A stretch of DNA of 64,000 nt from CAMCHP01 sp036835325 (lineage in GTDB: Bacteria > Bacteroidota > Bacteroidia > Flavobacteriales_D > Sanyastnellaceae): assembly GCA_036835325.1 (NCBI GenBank), contig DAITMF010000004.1, positions 1 through 64,000 of the forward strand, read 5' to 3'. Below the pieces are notes generated by a model that had not been told where the DNA came from, searched no databases, and was given only the letters and a program-made list of their open reading frames with translations. The translations under genes and the position numbers were made by a program. This document shows positions 15,163 to 25,400 of this stretch, one piece after another (position 1 is the first letter of the stretch; every line of letters starts with the position of its first letter).

Positions 15163-17310
15163 ATGATGTTGCCCTCGTTCTACCGTTTTTCCGCGTTTGC
15201 AATGCTCCTGGCGTTGGCAAGCAACGTGTGGTCTCAAAAACCACGCACAGTACTGGCGTCACAGCTTTTTGACAGCCTAACCGTGTACAGCAACGACCGT
15301 TCGTTCAGTTCAAACCGCGACGCAGTTAGCTTCGCAGGTATGCCGCAATTGGCCTTTGTGTACACGTCTGAAGAACAGGTTGTTTTGGGGAATTTGTACA
15401 AAAAACGCGGACTCAAAACCGGAATGCGCCTGATTTCCACGGTCGACTACGACATCATCGACAGCCTAACGCAAACCGATGATCTCGTTTACAGCTTCCG
15501 CATCCGCTTCAAGCGGCTCTCTGAAACCGAGTTCCCCTTTCTGCGCTTTGAAATCGACAAAACCAACGGCAGCACAGGGATGGTTGATCTGCACTTGCTT
15601 CCGTACACTGAAACAAAAGCCGGTTTTTACCCGGGCAATGAAGACCTCTACCTTGGTGAGGCGCGTAAGTTCGAGCTGTACACCAACCGGCTCGAAAACC
15701 TCGAACTCGACGGCGTGTGGCGCAGTGCCGGTGAATTCGACTACCGTTTGGTGCGCGATGGCAACGCAGCCTTTCTCTATATCGAGCCCAAATCTTTAGG
15801 CGAACACCGCTTTGAAATTAACCCGAAAACGAAGCGTCCGCACCTCGACTCAAGCGGTACCGCCAGCTTCTTTCTCCCATCCATCCGGCACTCCTTCAAT
15901 GTGCGCAATAGCCGGCATGTTTTTTTGCGGATGGATGTGCGCGAAGTGACACGAAACCCAAAACAACCCGAAAGCACCGAAGTGCAGCTCGAAAACAACC
16001 GCCGATTGCAAGTGGGTAAAACCTACCGCATCGAAGCAAGCGAAGAGGTGGGCAGCCCGCTCATTGCCGAGCTTTTCACCTTGCGGCGACTTACCAACGA
16101 TAAGGTGATGTGTGAATTTCGACCGTACCGCGACCACCGCATCCAAGACGGCTACCTTTTTATTAAGGATGGCGACAACCCCGTTTTCATGACCAACGTT
16201 GAAATTGCCCCAACGCCCGAAATCCGCGCAGCGAGCATTCTCCGCAACGGCGACACCTATACCGCTGACCTCACCATAAAGCCGGGCGAGAGCTTCGAAC
16301 TTCGCCTCGAAGGCAACAACCTCACCAAGGCACGCTTCAACTTTGAGGAGCTCGAAGTGATCGGCAGCGATTCGCTTGTACAAAGCGACGTACTGCGCAC
16401 CTACAAACTTAAAGTACCCCTTTCGGTCTCGCGCCGAAAACTAAATCTGTACGACGGAAGCTCGCCCACCGGCATTGTACTCACTATCGCCGAACACCAA
16501 CGGGCGCGTCCGCTCGATTTCATTGTAATCGACTACGGTGCCGGCCCTGTGGTGGTTGACTCCATTCGGCAGCCCATCCTCCACCCAAAAACCGTCAAAG
16601 ATTTGGTCATTTCGTTCAACCCTGACCGCATTGACGACAGCGAGCACCTCTACGGCAGGCAGCACATCCGCATTTCGGTGCGCATTGAAGACAAGCGTGG
16701 CACCCTCATCGAAAACCGCGATTTGGGCCGCTTCACCGTATGCCCGGGTGAATCTTCGCCACGCTACGGATTCTACCCGGCATCGGGCTGCCAACGCGAC
16801 GACATTTACCTCAACACCTACCTATCGCGCAAAACACATAGCCTCAATGAATGGTCGCGCATAGAACTCGTCATCGAACACGTGCCTGAAAGCCACGGCG
16901 GTGAATCGTACGTCCAGCGCATCGTCATCTACAACCAACGCCGCAGCACCTTCGACGTTGACGTGTCAATCCCGGCCGGTTTAATCACCCAAAAAGTGGG
17001 CCGCGGAGAACAGCTCTCTCCGTTGTTCAGCGGCATCGGCTTCGCAATGATGGCCCAGTTTACCTTCTACAAGAAAGACGAAATCCAACGCATACAGCCC
17101 GTCAAAGCCGGTGTGGGCTTTCTCGCTCAAAACGCGTTCAACTTCAACCCCGATGCCCAACGCGATTTGGGAATTTTGGCCATTACGTCGATCTACCCGA
17201 TTCGGCGGACAGGAAAATTTAGCTTCCCGCTCTTTGGCGGTTTTGGCTACTTCATGCAAGACAACTCATTTTTCTTCATGATTGGCCCGGGCATTCACGT
17301 AAGTTTCTAA
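15163..17310 (+). CDS. Large exported protein of unknown function with C-terminal membrane-type strands
   Basis: 715 aa. Signal peptide (MMLPSFYRFSAFAMLLALASNVWSQ region). The body is beta-rich with several Ig-like stretches (for example about 380-460, GESFELRLEGNNLTKARFNFEELEV). The last ~100 residues alternate hydrophobic and polar residues and end in aromatic-rich strands (FPLFGGFGYF...IGPGIHVSF), terminating in Phe as outer-membrane barrel proteins do. There is no T9SS domain. I do not recognise a family. It stands alone with its own -7 element. Outer-membrane location is inferred. Confidence 0.7.
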   Translation: MMLPSFYRFSAFAMLLALASNVWSQKPRTVLASQLFDSLTVYSNDRSFSSNRDAVSFAGMPQLAFVYTSEEQVVLGNLYKKRGLKTGMRLISTVDYDIIDSLTQTDDLVYSFRIRFKRLSETEFPFLRFEIDKTNGSTGMVDLHLLPYTETKAGFYPGNEDLYLGEARKFELYTNRLENLELDGVWRSAGEFDYRLVRDGNAAFLYIEPKSLGEHRFEINPKTKRPHLDSSGTASFFLPSIRHSFNVRNSRHVFLRMDVREVTRNPKQPESTEVQLENNRRLQVGKTYRIEASEEVGSPLIAELFTLRRLTNDKVMCEFRPYRDHRIQDGYLFIKDGDNPVFMTNVEIAPTPEIRAASILRNGDTYTADLTIKPGESFELRLEGNNLTKARFNFEELEVIGSDSLVQSDVLRTYKLKVPLSVSRRKLNLYDGSSPTGIVLTIAEHQRARPLDFIVIDYGAGPVVVDSIRQPILHPKTVKDLVISFNPDRIDDSEHLYGRQHIRISVRIEDKRGTLIENRDLGRFTVCPGESSPRYGFYPASGCQRDDIYLNTYLSRKTHSLNEWSRIELVIEHVPESHGGESYVQRIVIYNQRRSTFDVDVSIPAGLITQKVGRGEQLSPLFSGIGFAMMAQFTFYKKDEIQRIQPVKAGVGFLAQNAFNFNPDAQRDLGILAITSIYPIRRTGKFSFPLFGGFGYFMQDNSFFFMIGPGIHVSF

Positions 17311-17313
17311 ACC

Positions 17314-17343
17314 AAAAAAGAGCTGCGCGAAATGCACAGCCCT
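17314..17343 (-). terminator. Terminator downstream of haloperoxidase gene
   Basis: On the minus strand, GGGCTGTGC / ATTTC / GCGCAGCTC stem with wobble pairs, followed by a run of six T (complement of 17314-17319). Confidence 0.65.
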
Positions 17344-17367
17344 TTGGAAAATGGGTAGGAACCAAAA

Positions 17368-18879
17368 TCAGCGGGTCACAACAAGTCGTGTGCGTGAAGT
17401 GACGGTACCGCTGGTGTTTTCAAGAGCTGCAATGTACAAGCCTGCAGGAAGATGGCTTACGTCAGCGCGTCCGAAAGACGCCGGAGCCGTGTAAACCGCC
17501 TGACCGGCACCGTTGTACACAACAAACTGCGCACCGGCTTGAAGGTCACCGGTAAGTGAGATGTTTCCTTGGGTTGGGTTCGGATGGATGAGGAAGCGAG
17601 CCCCGTCAGCAAATGCTTCGGTTACTCCAACAGCCTGCTCAAACAACTGGTTCACAAGTGCACCAACCGCTTGGCCCGACATAGAACCCATGGTGTTTCC
17701 AACAGGGAAGTGAATGCCGCCGTAAAGCCGGCTAATGGCCGTTTCCTCTGCGCATTCAGCGAAGCTGGTGAACGAACGTGGACCACCAAACTGGTCGCCG
17801 TGCGTAAAATCAGTGAACGCATAGTTCTCACCGAAGAGCGAGGTCATCACAACGCCCCACGCACCCGATTGGGTTGAATGACCGGAGGTGTATTCAGGAA
17901 ATGGAGGCGTTGACACAATGGTCGTCCAATCGGCATCAATGTGGCTGTTGATGTAGGTAATCGGACGTTCGAGGTTGTATACATATTTCGTGGCCCAGCA
18001 CTGAACAAAGGCATCAGAAAGCGCCATCCCCATTCGGGCATAAGCATCTGCAGCAAACCCGAGGTCAGAGTTCTCGAGTTCCAATATTTGAAGCAGCATC
18101 GACCAGCTGTGACCCGGAGGGGTTACTGTGCCAGCGCCGTCGGCCCAATACTCGGCAATGTTGATTTCTTCTTCGGTAGCGTTGTTTACAGCTTCATATA
18201 CCGCTAAGGCCTCGTTGTACAGCTCGCTTCCCTCTTCGGTAGAGAAAGCAGGAGGCGCAGGCGACAACAACTCGCTCGTTACAAACTCGACCACAAAGCA
18301 GCGTTTGTCGCCCCAGTAGGGCTGCAATGCCGCTTGTCCTGGAAGCGGAACCCACAAACCAGGCCCCACAGGCGGCACAAAATCAGCAGGGAAATTTGAA
18401 AACTGACATCCTTCTTCACCGTCAGCGTGTGCATAAGTCAAAATGGCATTGGCCAAGTCAGATCCATATTGTGACGATGCTGCAACAAGAATCGCATCGG
18501 CTTCCATAGCGTGCTCAACGGTAAACTGCACGCGCAACGATACGAGCTCATCAAGCAACTCCACCGGAGCATTTGAAAACATATCGGCAGTCACCTCGTA
18601 AACCGCCTGATTGATGACCTCAGGCCAATACAATTCACCGCTTGGCAAAGGCAAGGCATCCAACTGCGGTACCACGCCTGCCGAAGAGGTGCGATCGGGC
18701 ATGCCGTGAACACCGGCTTCATAGGCCGTTATACCGATGTACCCGAGTGCTCGGCTCACAACAGGTGGTGTAAAGCCCGGCGTCACCGGAATCATCTCAA
18801 GTTGCAGTGCGCTGTAGGCGTTCAGAACATCTGCGGGGTGATCGTACGCCGTTTGCGCATACGTCATCGAGCTTGCCAT
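17368..18879 (-). CDS. Vanadium haloperoxidase-like PAP2-fold protein with T9SS type A sorting domain
   Basis: 503 aa from the first ATG. The PAP2/vanadium-chloroperoxidase motifs are complete: KYVYNLERPITYI (Lys and Arg-Pro), FPEYTSGHSTQSG (Ser-Gly-His) and ETAISRLYGGIHFPVG (Arg and the axial His). The C-terminus (about 425-503, FLIHPNPTQGN...PAGLYIAAL...RLVVTR) is a T9SS type A sorting domain, so the enzyme is exported and anchored or released. Either halide oxidation or phosphatase activity is possible. Oddity: from this ATG only MASSMTYAQ remains of the signal peptide; in-frame sequence upstream reads LIRIFTLSLAV and would complete it, but its only initiator-like codon is ATA (18907-18909). 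The true start may be ATA. Confidence 0.88.
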   Translation of the reverse strand: MASSMTYAQTAYDHPADVLNAYSALQLEMIPVTPGFTPPVVSRALGYIGITAYEAGVHGMPDRTSSAGVVPQLDALPLPSGELYWPEVINQAVYEVTADMFSNAPVELLDELVSLRVQFTVEHAMEADAILVAASSQYGSDLANAILTYAHADGEEGCQFSNFPADFVPPVGPGLWVPLPGQAALQPYWGDKRCFVVEFVTSELLSPAPPAFSTEEGSELYNEALAVYEAVNNATEEEINIAEYWADGAGTVTPPGHSWSMLLQILELENSDLGFAADAYARMGMALSDAFVQCWATKYVYNLERPITYINSHIDADWTTIVSTPPFPEYTSGHSTQSGAWGVVMTSLFGENYAFTDFTHGDQFGGPRSFTSFAECAEETAISRLYGGIHFPVGNTMGSMSGQAVGALVNQLFEQAVGVTEAFADGARFLIHPNPTQGNISLTGDLQAGAQFVVYNGAGQAVYTAPASFGRADVSHLPAGLYIAALENTSGTVTSRTRLVVTR

Positions 18880-19062
18880 AACTGCAAGAGAGAGGGTAAA
18901 AATTCGTATTAAGTACTGTTTAGTTGTTGGTACAAATGTTGGAGAAAAACTGAATTGTCACAACTTTATCAAATATTTTTTAACGACAAAGTAACGTGTT
19001 TAAGCGATGAATTGTCGGAAACCATCGACAAATGCATGACTGCATTTCTACGGAAAAGGTGG

Positions 19063-19070
19063 TATCTTTG
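19063..19070 (+). promoter_or_regulatory. -7 promoter element TATCTTTG of metal-uptake operon
   Basis: Exact TAnnTTTG match, 4 nt before the ATG at 19075, so transcription could begin at or next to the start codon (leaderless). Confidence 0.5.
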
Positions 19071-19074
19071 TTTC

Positions 19075-19548
19075 ATGCGGAGGTTTTTTGCTTGGACGTT
19101 AACACTTTGGTACGCCCTGATGGTATCAGGCATCTACCTTCACGTGCACTACTGCTGCGGCCGGGTGCTCGACGTCAGCATAAACCCTGCAAGTGCCATT
19201 TGTTCTTCGGCTTCGCCGGATGACCACAGCTGTCACTCATCAACCCAACCGACCCATAAAGAAAAGGGGTGCTGCAGCAGTACAGGGTGCCACACCACTA
19301 ACCACCAAGAAGTGCCCGCGCACGAATGGTCGCAATCGTGCTGTTCGACCGGCGACTTTTACATCGCGATTGAAGATGCGCACGACAAAAGTGCCTTTTC
19401 GTTCAGTCTAATCCTCCCCGTTAAAACTGCCGCGAACCTCACATCCCATCCTGAAATCACCTATGAGCCTCTTCCCGTAGGTTCCATTGAACCGCGGGCC
19501 GGTCCGCCACTCTACCTGCTCTTTGTCAGCCGTATCGACTACGCCTGA
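19075..19548 (+). CDS. HYC_CC_PP family protein
   Basis: 157 aa exported protein. It matches the Bacteroidota HYC_CC_PP pattern: an N-terminal TM/signal (RRFFAWTLTLWYALMVSG), then HVHYCCG, a Cys/His-rich middle (GCCSSTGCHTTNH, SQSCC) and a C-terminal PRAGPPLYLLF. The paired cysteines and histidines suggest soft-metal binding. It opens a three-gene cluster with an HMA protein and a TonB receptor, which supports a role in copper or related metal handling; this is inference from context. Start ATG at 19075 chosen for the signal sequence and the -7 element. Confidence 0.78.
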   Translation: MRRFFAWTLTLWYALMVSGIYLHVHYCCGRVLDVSINPASAICSSASPDDHSCHSSTQPTHKEKGCCSSTGCHTTNHQEVPAHEWSQSCCSTGDFYIAIEDAHDKSAFSFSLILPVKTAANLTSHPEITYEPLPVGSIEPRAGPPLYLLFVSRIDYA

Positions 19549-19624
19549 GTTTGGATGACTTCGTTAAACCAACACCTGTGTTGGGCAAACCAATGTTCAC
19601 ATCCATCCATAAAAAAGAGAAACC

Positions 19625-20014
19625 ATGAAACTCATTTTATCAACCCTGCTCGTACTTGCAGGAATCGCGCTGCACGCGCAAAAAAATACCGTAGTTGACA
19701 CCCTTTGGGTGAACGGCCTTTGTGGCATGTGCGAAGAGCGCATCGAAAAAGCCATGGACACCAAAGGCGTAATTACCGCTGATTACGACCACCACACCAA
19801 GCTTCTCGCACTGGTTTACAACAGCAAGAAAATCAGCGAAGATAAAATTCACGCCCTCCTTTATGCCGTAGGTCACGACACCGAAAAAGGCAAAGCTCCT
19901 GACGATGTGTATGCCAACATGCACGGCTGCTGCAAATACCGCGAGCCCGGTTCAACCGGCTGCAGCGATGGTCATAAGCACACCAACGAAGACCACGGCG
20001 ACGATGAACACTAA
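19625..20014 (+). CDS. Exported heavy-metal-associated (HMA) domain protein
   Basis: 129 aa. Signal peptide to about residue 19 (LHAQ), then one HMA ferredoxin-like fold with the metal motif GLCGMCEERIEKAM (Cys33, Cys36). The C-terminal tail adds HGCCKY and a His/Asp-rich stretch (DGHKHTNEDHGDDEH), a likely second metal site. A periplasmic copper or zinc carrier is the likely role. Its end overlaps the TonB receptor start by 11 nt, so the two are translationally coupled. Confidence 0.85.
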   Translation: MKLILSTLLVLAGIALHAQKNTVVDTLWVNGLCGMCEERIEKAMDTKGVITADYDHHTKLLALVYNSKKISEDKIHALLYAVGHDTEKGKAPDDVYANMHGCCKYREPGSTGCSDGHKHTNEDHGDDEH

Positions 20015-22277
20015 ACCACTCCTCCAAGCGCTGAAGGCCTTGGTGGTGTTGGGTTTGGTATTGAGCAGCGCCGCATTGCACGCTCAAAAAACCGTCAAAG
20101 GCAAGGTGTTTATCCCCTGCGAATCAGGCGACGGATCACTCGACCCGCTCCCCGGAGCCAGTGTTTACTGGAAAAACACCCAACAAGGCACCACCACCGA
20201 CCCCTTGGGCTTCTTCAAAATGAAGGGCAACGAGGGCGATACCCTCATCGTCTCGTTCGTAGGCTACACCACCGGCATGCTCGTTTGGAATGGCGAACCG
20301 TGGATTGAAATTCAGCTTAACCCCGGAGAGTTGCTCAACGCTGCTGAAGTGGTTGAACGCAGCACCGGCCAACGCATGGAAATGCTCAATCCGCTCGTTT
20401 CGCAAACCCTCGACCGGAAAGAACTCACCAAAGCCGCGTGCTGCAACCTCAGCGAAAGCTTCGAAACCAACGCTTCAGTCGACGCTGCCTACACCGATGC
20501 CGTCACAGGCACACGGCAAATTCGCATGCTCGGCCTCGATGGCAAGTACGTGGAAACACTGAAAGACAACATCCCCACCATACGCGGATTGTCAACCGTG
20601 TATGGGCTCTACTACGTTCCAGGGCCGTGGGTTGATCAAATCTTTATCTCCAAAGGCGTGGGCTCTGTCACCAGCGGCTTCGAATCAATCACAGGGCAAA
20701 TCAACATCGCAATGAAAAGTCCGGTGTCGTCTGAAGACTACCACGTCAACGCCTATGTTAACCAAGGCGGACGTACCGAGCTCAACCTGCATACACGGCA
20801 AAACGTTTCGCGCCGTTGGGCAACCACCGTCATGCTTCACGGCGAGTACAACGATTTTGAGATGGACAACAACCGTGACGGGTTCATGGACAACCCGCTC
20901 AAGGCCGATGTCGTATTCCGAAACGAATGGAAATTTTCAGGTGATCGCGGCATGGAAGGCGAATACAGCGTTACCGCTGTGACCACCGACCAAACCAGCG
21001 GCCAATTGTCATCGCTCAACGACGGCAATCCCGGCATGAACCTTTGGCTTGCTGAACAGCAATCGCAGCACGTTGAAGTCACGGCCAAAACCGGCTACGT
21101 CTTCCCAAAAGCCGAATGGAAAAGCATCGGAACGCAGTTCTCGGGCGAGTACCACAACCAAGAATCCAGCTTTGGAGACCGCATCTACAACGGTACACAA
21201 CGCACCTTCCGTGCAAACCTGCTCTACGCCGGAATGCTCGGCAACACCAACCACAAATTCACCACAGGCGCAAGCTTCTTGTACGACGACTACAGCGAAT
21301 CACTCGATAGTGCTAGGTTTGAGCGTACCGAGCAAGTGCCGGGTGTGTTTTTCGAGTACACGTGGTCGATGCTCGAACGCTTCACATTGGTGGCAGGAAT
21401 GCGAAGCGATTACCACAACCTCTACGGGCTCTACCTCACCCCACGTTTGCACGCACGCTACAGCTTCACTGAAAACACCTCATTGAAAGCCGTAGGCGGA
21501 CGCGGCTACCGCACAGCGAACGTGATCATGGAAAACATCGGTCAGTTGGCCAGCAACCGCGCATGGGTCATCGACGGCGACGCTGCAGTGGCCGGGTTTG
21601 GCCTGCAACCCGAAGTCGCATGGAATTACGGCGTGAACCTCCTCCACCGATTCAAACTGAACTACCGAGAAGCCACGCTTTCGCTTGATTTCTACCGCAC
21701 CGATTTCGAGAACCAGGTCATCACCGACCTCGAAAATCCACGCGAAGTCGTGTTTTACAACCTCGAAGGCCGCTGCTACTCAAACAGTGCGCAAGCTGAA
21801 TTCGGGTGGTCACCTGCACGTCGCTTCGACATCCGATTGGCTTACCGCTGGCTCGAAGTGAAAACCGACTACCGCGTTGGCCGCTTAGACGTGCCCTTGG
21901 TTTCAACCCACCGCGCCTTCTCGAACTTCGCCTACGAAACCAAGGCCAACGAAAGGGGTGCAAAATCGGTGTTTGACCTCACAGTGCAGTTGATTGGCGA
22001 CCAACGCTTGCCCTCTACATTCGCCAATCCTGACGGGTTCAGAGCACCTGTTCGATCAAACGACTACTTCTTGGTAGGCGCGCAAATTACCCGAGCGTTC
22101 TCAAAAAGTTTCGATTTTTACGTAGGAGGCGAAAACCTCCTTAACTTTAGGCAACCAATGGCGATTTTATCGGCTGAAAACCCGAGCAGCGAGTTCTTCG
22201 ATGCATCGTTGGTTTGGGGCCCTGTTTTTGGAGCAATGGCTTACGCAGGCATCCGTTGGACGCCAGGCGCTGAATAG
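20004..22277 (+). CDS. TonB-dependent receptor with N-terminal CarboxypepD-like domain
   Basis: 757 aa outer-membrane receptor. Signal peptide ends near LHAQ; a carboxypeptidase-regulatory-like domain follows (about 28-110, PLPGASVYWKNTQQGTTTDPLGFF), then a plug domain with an unusual CC (KAACCNLSESFETNASVD, about 150), then a 22-strand barrel. ATG at 20004 lies within the HMA gene end. Context with the HMA and HYC_CC_PP proteins suggests uptake of a copper or other metal complex. The C-terminal residues are not the usual aromatic. Confidence 0.9.
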   Translation: MNTKPLLQALKALVVLGLVLSSAALHAQKTVKGKVFIPCESGDGSLDPLPGASVYWKNTQQGTTTDPLGFFKMKGNEGDTLIVSFVGYTTGMLVWNGEPWIEIQLNPGELLNAAEVVERSTGQRMEMLNPLVSQTLDRKELTKAACCNLSESFETNASVDAAYTDAVTGTRQIRMLGLDGKYVETLKDNIPTIRGLSTVYGLYYVPGPWVDQIFISKGVGSVTSGFESITGQINIAMKSPVSSEDYHVNAYVNQGGRTELNLHTRQNVSRRWATTVMLHGEYNDFEMDNNRDGFMDNPLKADVVFRNEWKFSGDRGMEGEYSVTAVTTDQTSGQLSSLNDGNPGMNLWLAEQQSQHVEVTAKTGYVFPKAEWKSIGTQFSGEYHNQESSFGDRIYNGTQRTFRANLLYAGMLGNTNHKFTTGASFLYDDYSESLDSARFERTEQVPGVFFEYTWSMLERFTLVAGMRSDYHNLYGLYLTPRLHARYSFTENTSLKAVGGRGYRTANVIMENIGQLASNRAWVIDGDAAVAGFGLQPEVAWNYGVNLLHRFKLNYREATLSLDFYRTDFENQVITDLENPREVVFYNLEGRCYSNSAQAEFGWSPARRFDIRLAYRWLEVKTDYRVGRLDVPLVSTHRAFSNFAYETKANERGAKSVFDLTVQLIGDQRLPSTFANPDGFRAPVRSNDYFLVGAQITRAFSKSFDFYVGGENLLNFRQPMAILSAENPSSEFFDASLVWGPVFGAMAYAGIRWTPGAE

Positions 22278-22412
22278 TAAGATTTAGGGGCTGGTTCCGC
22301 GACTCGATTGAAGGGAGAGACAATTGAGCATAGGAATTGGCCCCATCCTTTTTCCATCCGTCGATTTTCATCGCAAAAACCCGCCAAAGTGCCTTATCTT
22401 TATACCAAGATC

Positions 22413-25400
22413 ATGGCCTTGGAGACCTCTTCTCAACCCGTTTACACCGATTCAAACCTCGTCGCAAGACCCGTTGTTATACGGCTCAATCGCGAAGGTT
22501 TAATCATCAGCCACAACGAAACGGCAGCAAAGCTCGTCGAACTAAACTCAGGCGCTCAGCACTTCAATTCGTTCATTCACGACCGCCCTTGGGCCGATGA
22601 TTTTTTTTCGCGCCTAACGGCGGATGGTCAAGCCACCGGCGAGTGGCGACCCAATACCAACAACGTACACCTTTGCTATTTTTTTGAAGGATGGACGGAT
22701 GGCGAGTATGGATACATCGTTACCGTAACCGACTGCTCAGCCGAAAAAAACCTCGAACATCGGCTTAAAGAAACCGAACGACGCTACAAAAGCATATTGT
22801 CAAACCTCAACGGGATGGCCTACAGGGCCAAAAACAATGAGGTATGGACGATGGAGTACGTCAGCGATGCAGCAGAACGCATCACCGGTGTCAAAGCCGA
22901 AGATTTCACCTCAGGCAAAACCAACCCTGCTGATATCGTACACCCTGACGATCTGGCCAAAACCCGCGAAAACCTCGCCAAAGGCTTCGCAGCCAACCAA
23001 CCCGTTCACCACACCTTTCGCATCATCACGCCCGACGGCCAAGAAAGGTGGATTCTCGAGAAATGCCGGGCGGTGTTTGACCGCAACGCACACATCACCG
23101 CCATCGAAGGACTCTTGTTCGATGTTAGCCGCGATAAAGAGCGTGAAACGCGCTCATTGCGCAACGATGAAACCCTGCGCATCTTCGCTGAACACCTGCC
23201 CTTTGCGGTAGCCATGTTCGACACCGAAATGCGCTACATTTTGCACTCTCCACAGTGGCTTCGGAATTTCAGAAAAACCGAACCGCTCATCGACCAGTGC
23301 CACTATGATGTATTCCCCGGCATACCTGACCGCTGGAGAGAAGCCCACAGAGCCGGCCTCTCAGGTGAATCAAGAAGTAGCGAGGCCGACCAGGTTATTT
23401 GGCCTGACAAACGTGAACAATGGTTTAAATGGCAATTGCACCCCTGGTACACGCAGGAAGGCGCAATCGGCGGCATCATCATTTTCAGTGAAGACATCAC
23501 TGAAATTAGGCACAACCGAGAAGAAAAAAACCGCATTCAGCACGCACTTGATGCAGCCAGCGACGGTATTTTCATTATCGACACCACTACACTGAAGTTC
23601 CTGTACGCGAACGGCGGCGCTACCCGAAAAACCGGGTACAGCACTGAAGATCTGCTCGAAATGACGCCCATTGATCTCAATCCGGCTTATGACTTCGAGG
23701 CGTTTCGCACTACCATTCAAAACATCGGCAATCAACCGAATCAAATCATCGTATTTGAAACCGAGCTCTTTCGCAAAGAAGGCTCGGCCATGCAAGTTGA
23801 AATCAGTTTGCAACTTACCGATGATGTATTCAATGAAACAGCATGCATAGCGGTTTGCCGCGACCGAAGCCAGCAAAAAATCGCCGAAGACCTGCTCGCT
23901 CAAAGTGAGGCACGCTACCGCACCATCGTTTCATCGATGAGTGACCTCATTTTTGTCTTTAGTCTTGATGGCCGAGTCGTTGACGTGCACTCACGTTCTG
24001 ATGAATTGCTCATGATGCCCGTGCCTGAACTCATCGGCAAACGCATCGACGAAGTAGTACCCGTTCCTTTGGCGCAACGCTACTTGCGGCATGCCAATCA
24101 GTTGCTGAAAGAGAAACGAATCCAACGCTTTGAATACGACCTCACCATAAAGGGCCGCACCTTTTGGTATTTGGCTGCACTGAACCTCCACCCCGATGGC
24201 GACAAAGTCACCGCCAATGTGGTCGACATCACAACCCGTAAAGAAATCGAGATTGAACTGCAGCACCGCGAAAGCATTCTGAGTGCCGTTTCAGCCATCA
24301 CCAACACGCTCTTAACCACCAGCGACTGGAAACAGTCAATGGATCGTGCACTCTCTGTTCTTGGCAAAGCCGCCAACGCCAGCCGCGCCTACCTGTTCTC
24401 GGTTCACCGATCAAACACTGATCAACTGCTTTTTTCACAAACCAATGAATGGTGCAACGAAGGCACCGAACCGGAGATCGACAACCCCTTGTTTCAGAAC
24501 ATGCCCGTGCTTGACTTTGGCTACGACAGATGGGTGCAAAGCTTCATTGAAGGTAAGCCCATATTTGGGGCGGTTGAAGATTTCCCAGCCAACGAGCAAC
24601 CGATTCTTGAAGCGCAAGGCATTAAATCACTCGCAACCTTCCCCTTCCATTTGGGAAAAGACTGGGTGGGCTTTGTAGGCTTTGATCAATGCGTGAGCAA
24701 CCGTGTTTGGTCAAGCTCAGAGCTCGAAGCACTGCGCGCCGCAGCCTCTGCCATAAGCACCGCCATCACCCGACAGCACACCGAAAATCAGCTGCGCATT
24801 CTGAACGAAGAATTGGAACAGAGGGTTGCCGAACGCACCGAACGCCTCGAAAATGCAAACCGTGAACTCGAAGCCTTCTCGTATTCGGTTTCGCACGACT
24901 TGCGCGCACCGCTCAGAGCCGTTGTTGGATTCTCAAACATCTTACTCGATGACCATGCCGATCAACTGAACGATGACGGAAAGCGCATGCTGAAAGTCAT
25001 CGAAAGCAACACCCTGCGTATGGGCGGTTTGATCGATGACCTCATTGCATTCGCGCGCATTGGCAAGCAGGCGCTATCGCTGCATCCAATTGACATGGTA
25101 CATCTCATTGAAGAGGTACTGACCGACTTTAAAATCGACGAAGCCCCGCACATCACCGTGAACGTTGGTGAGCTTCCGCAAAGTGTTGCCGATCAACGGC
25201 TCATTAAACAAGTGTGGCACAACCTAATCGCCAATGCCCTCAAGTATTCTGCGCTCTCTGAATCGCCGCAGATTGAGGTTTCGGGCAGCATTCAGGGCAA
25301 TGAAGTGGTATACGCTGTGCGCGACAACGGTGTGGGCTTCGAAATGGAATACTACGACAAACTCTTTGGGGTATTCCAACGCCTGCATAGCAATCCGGAG

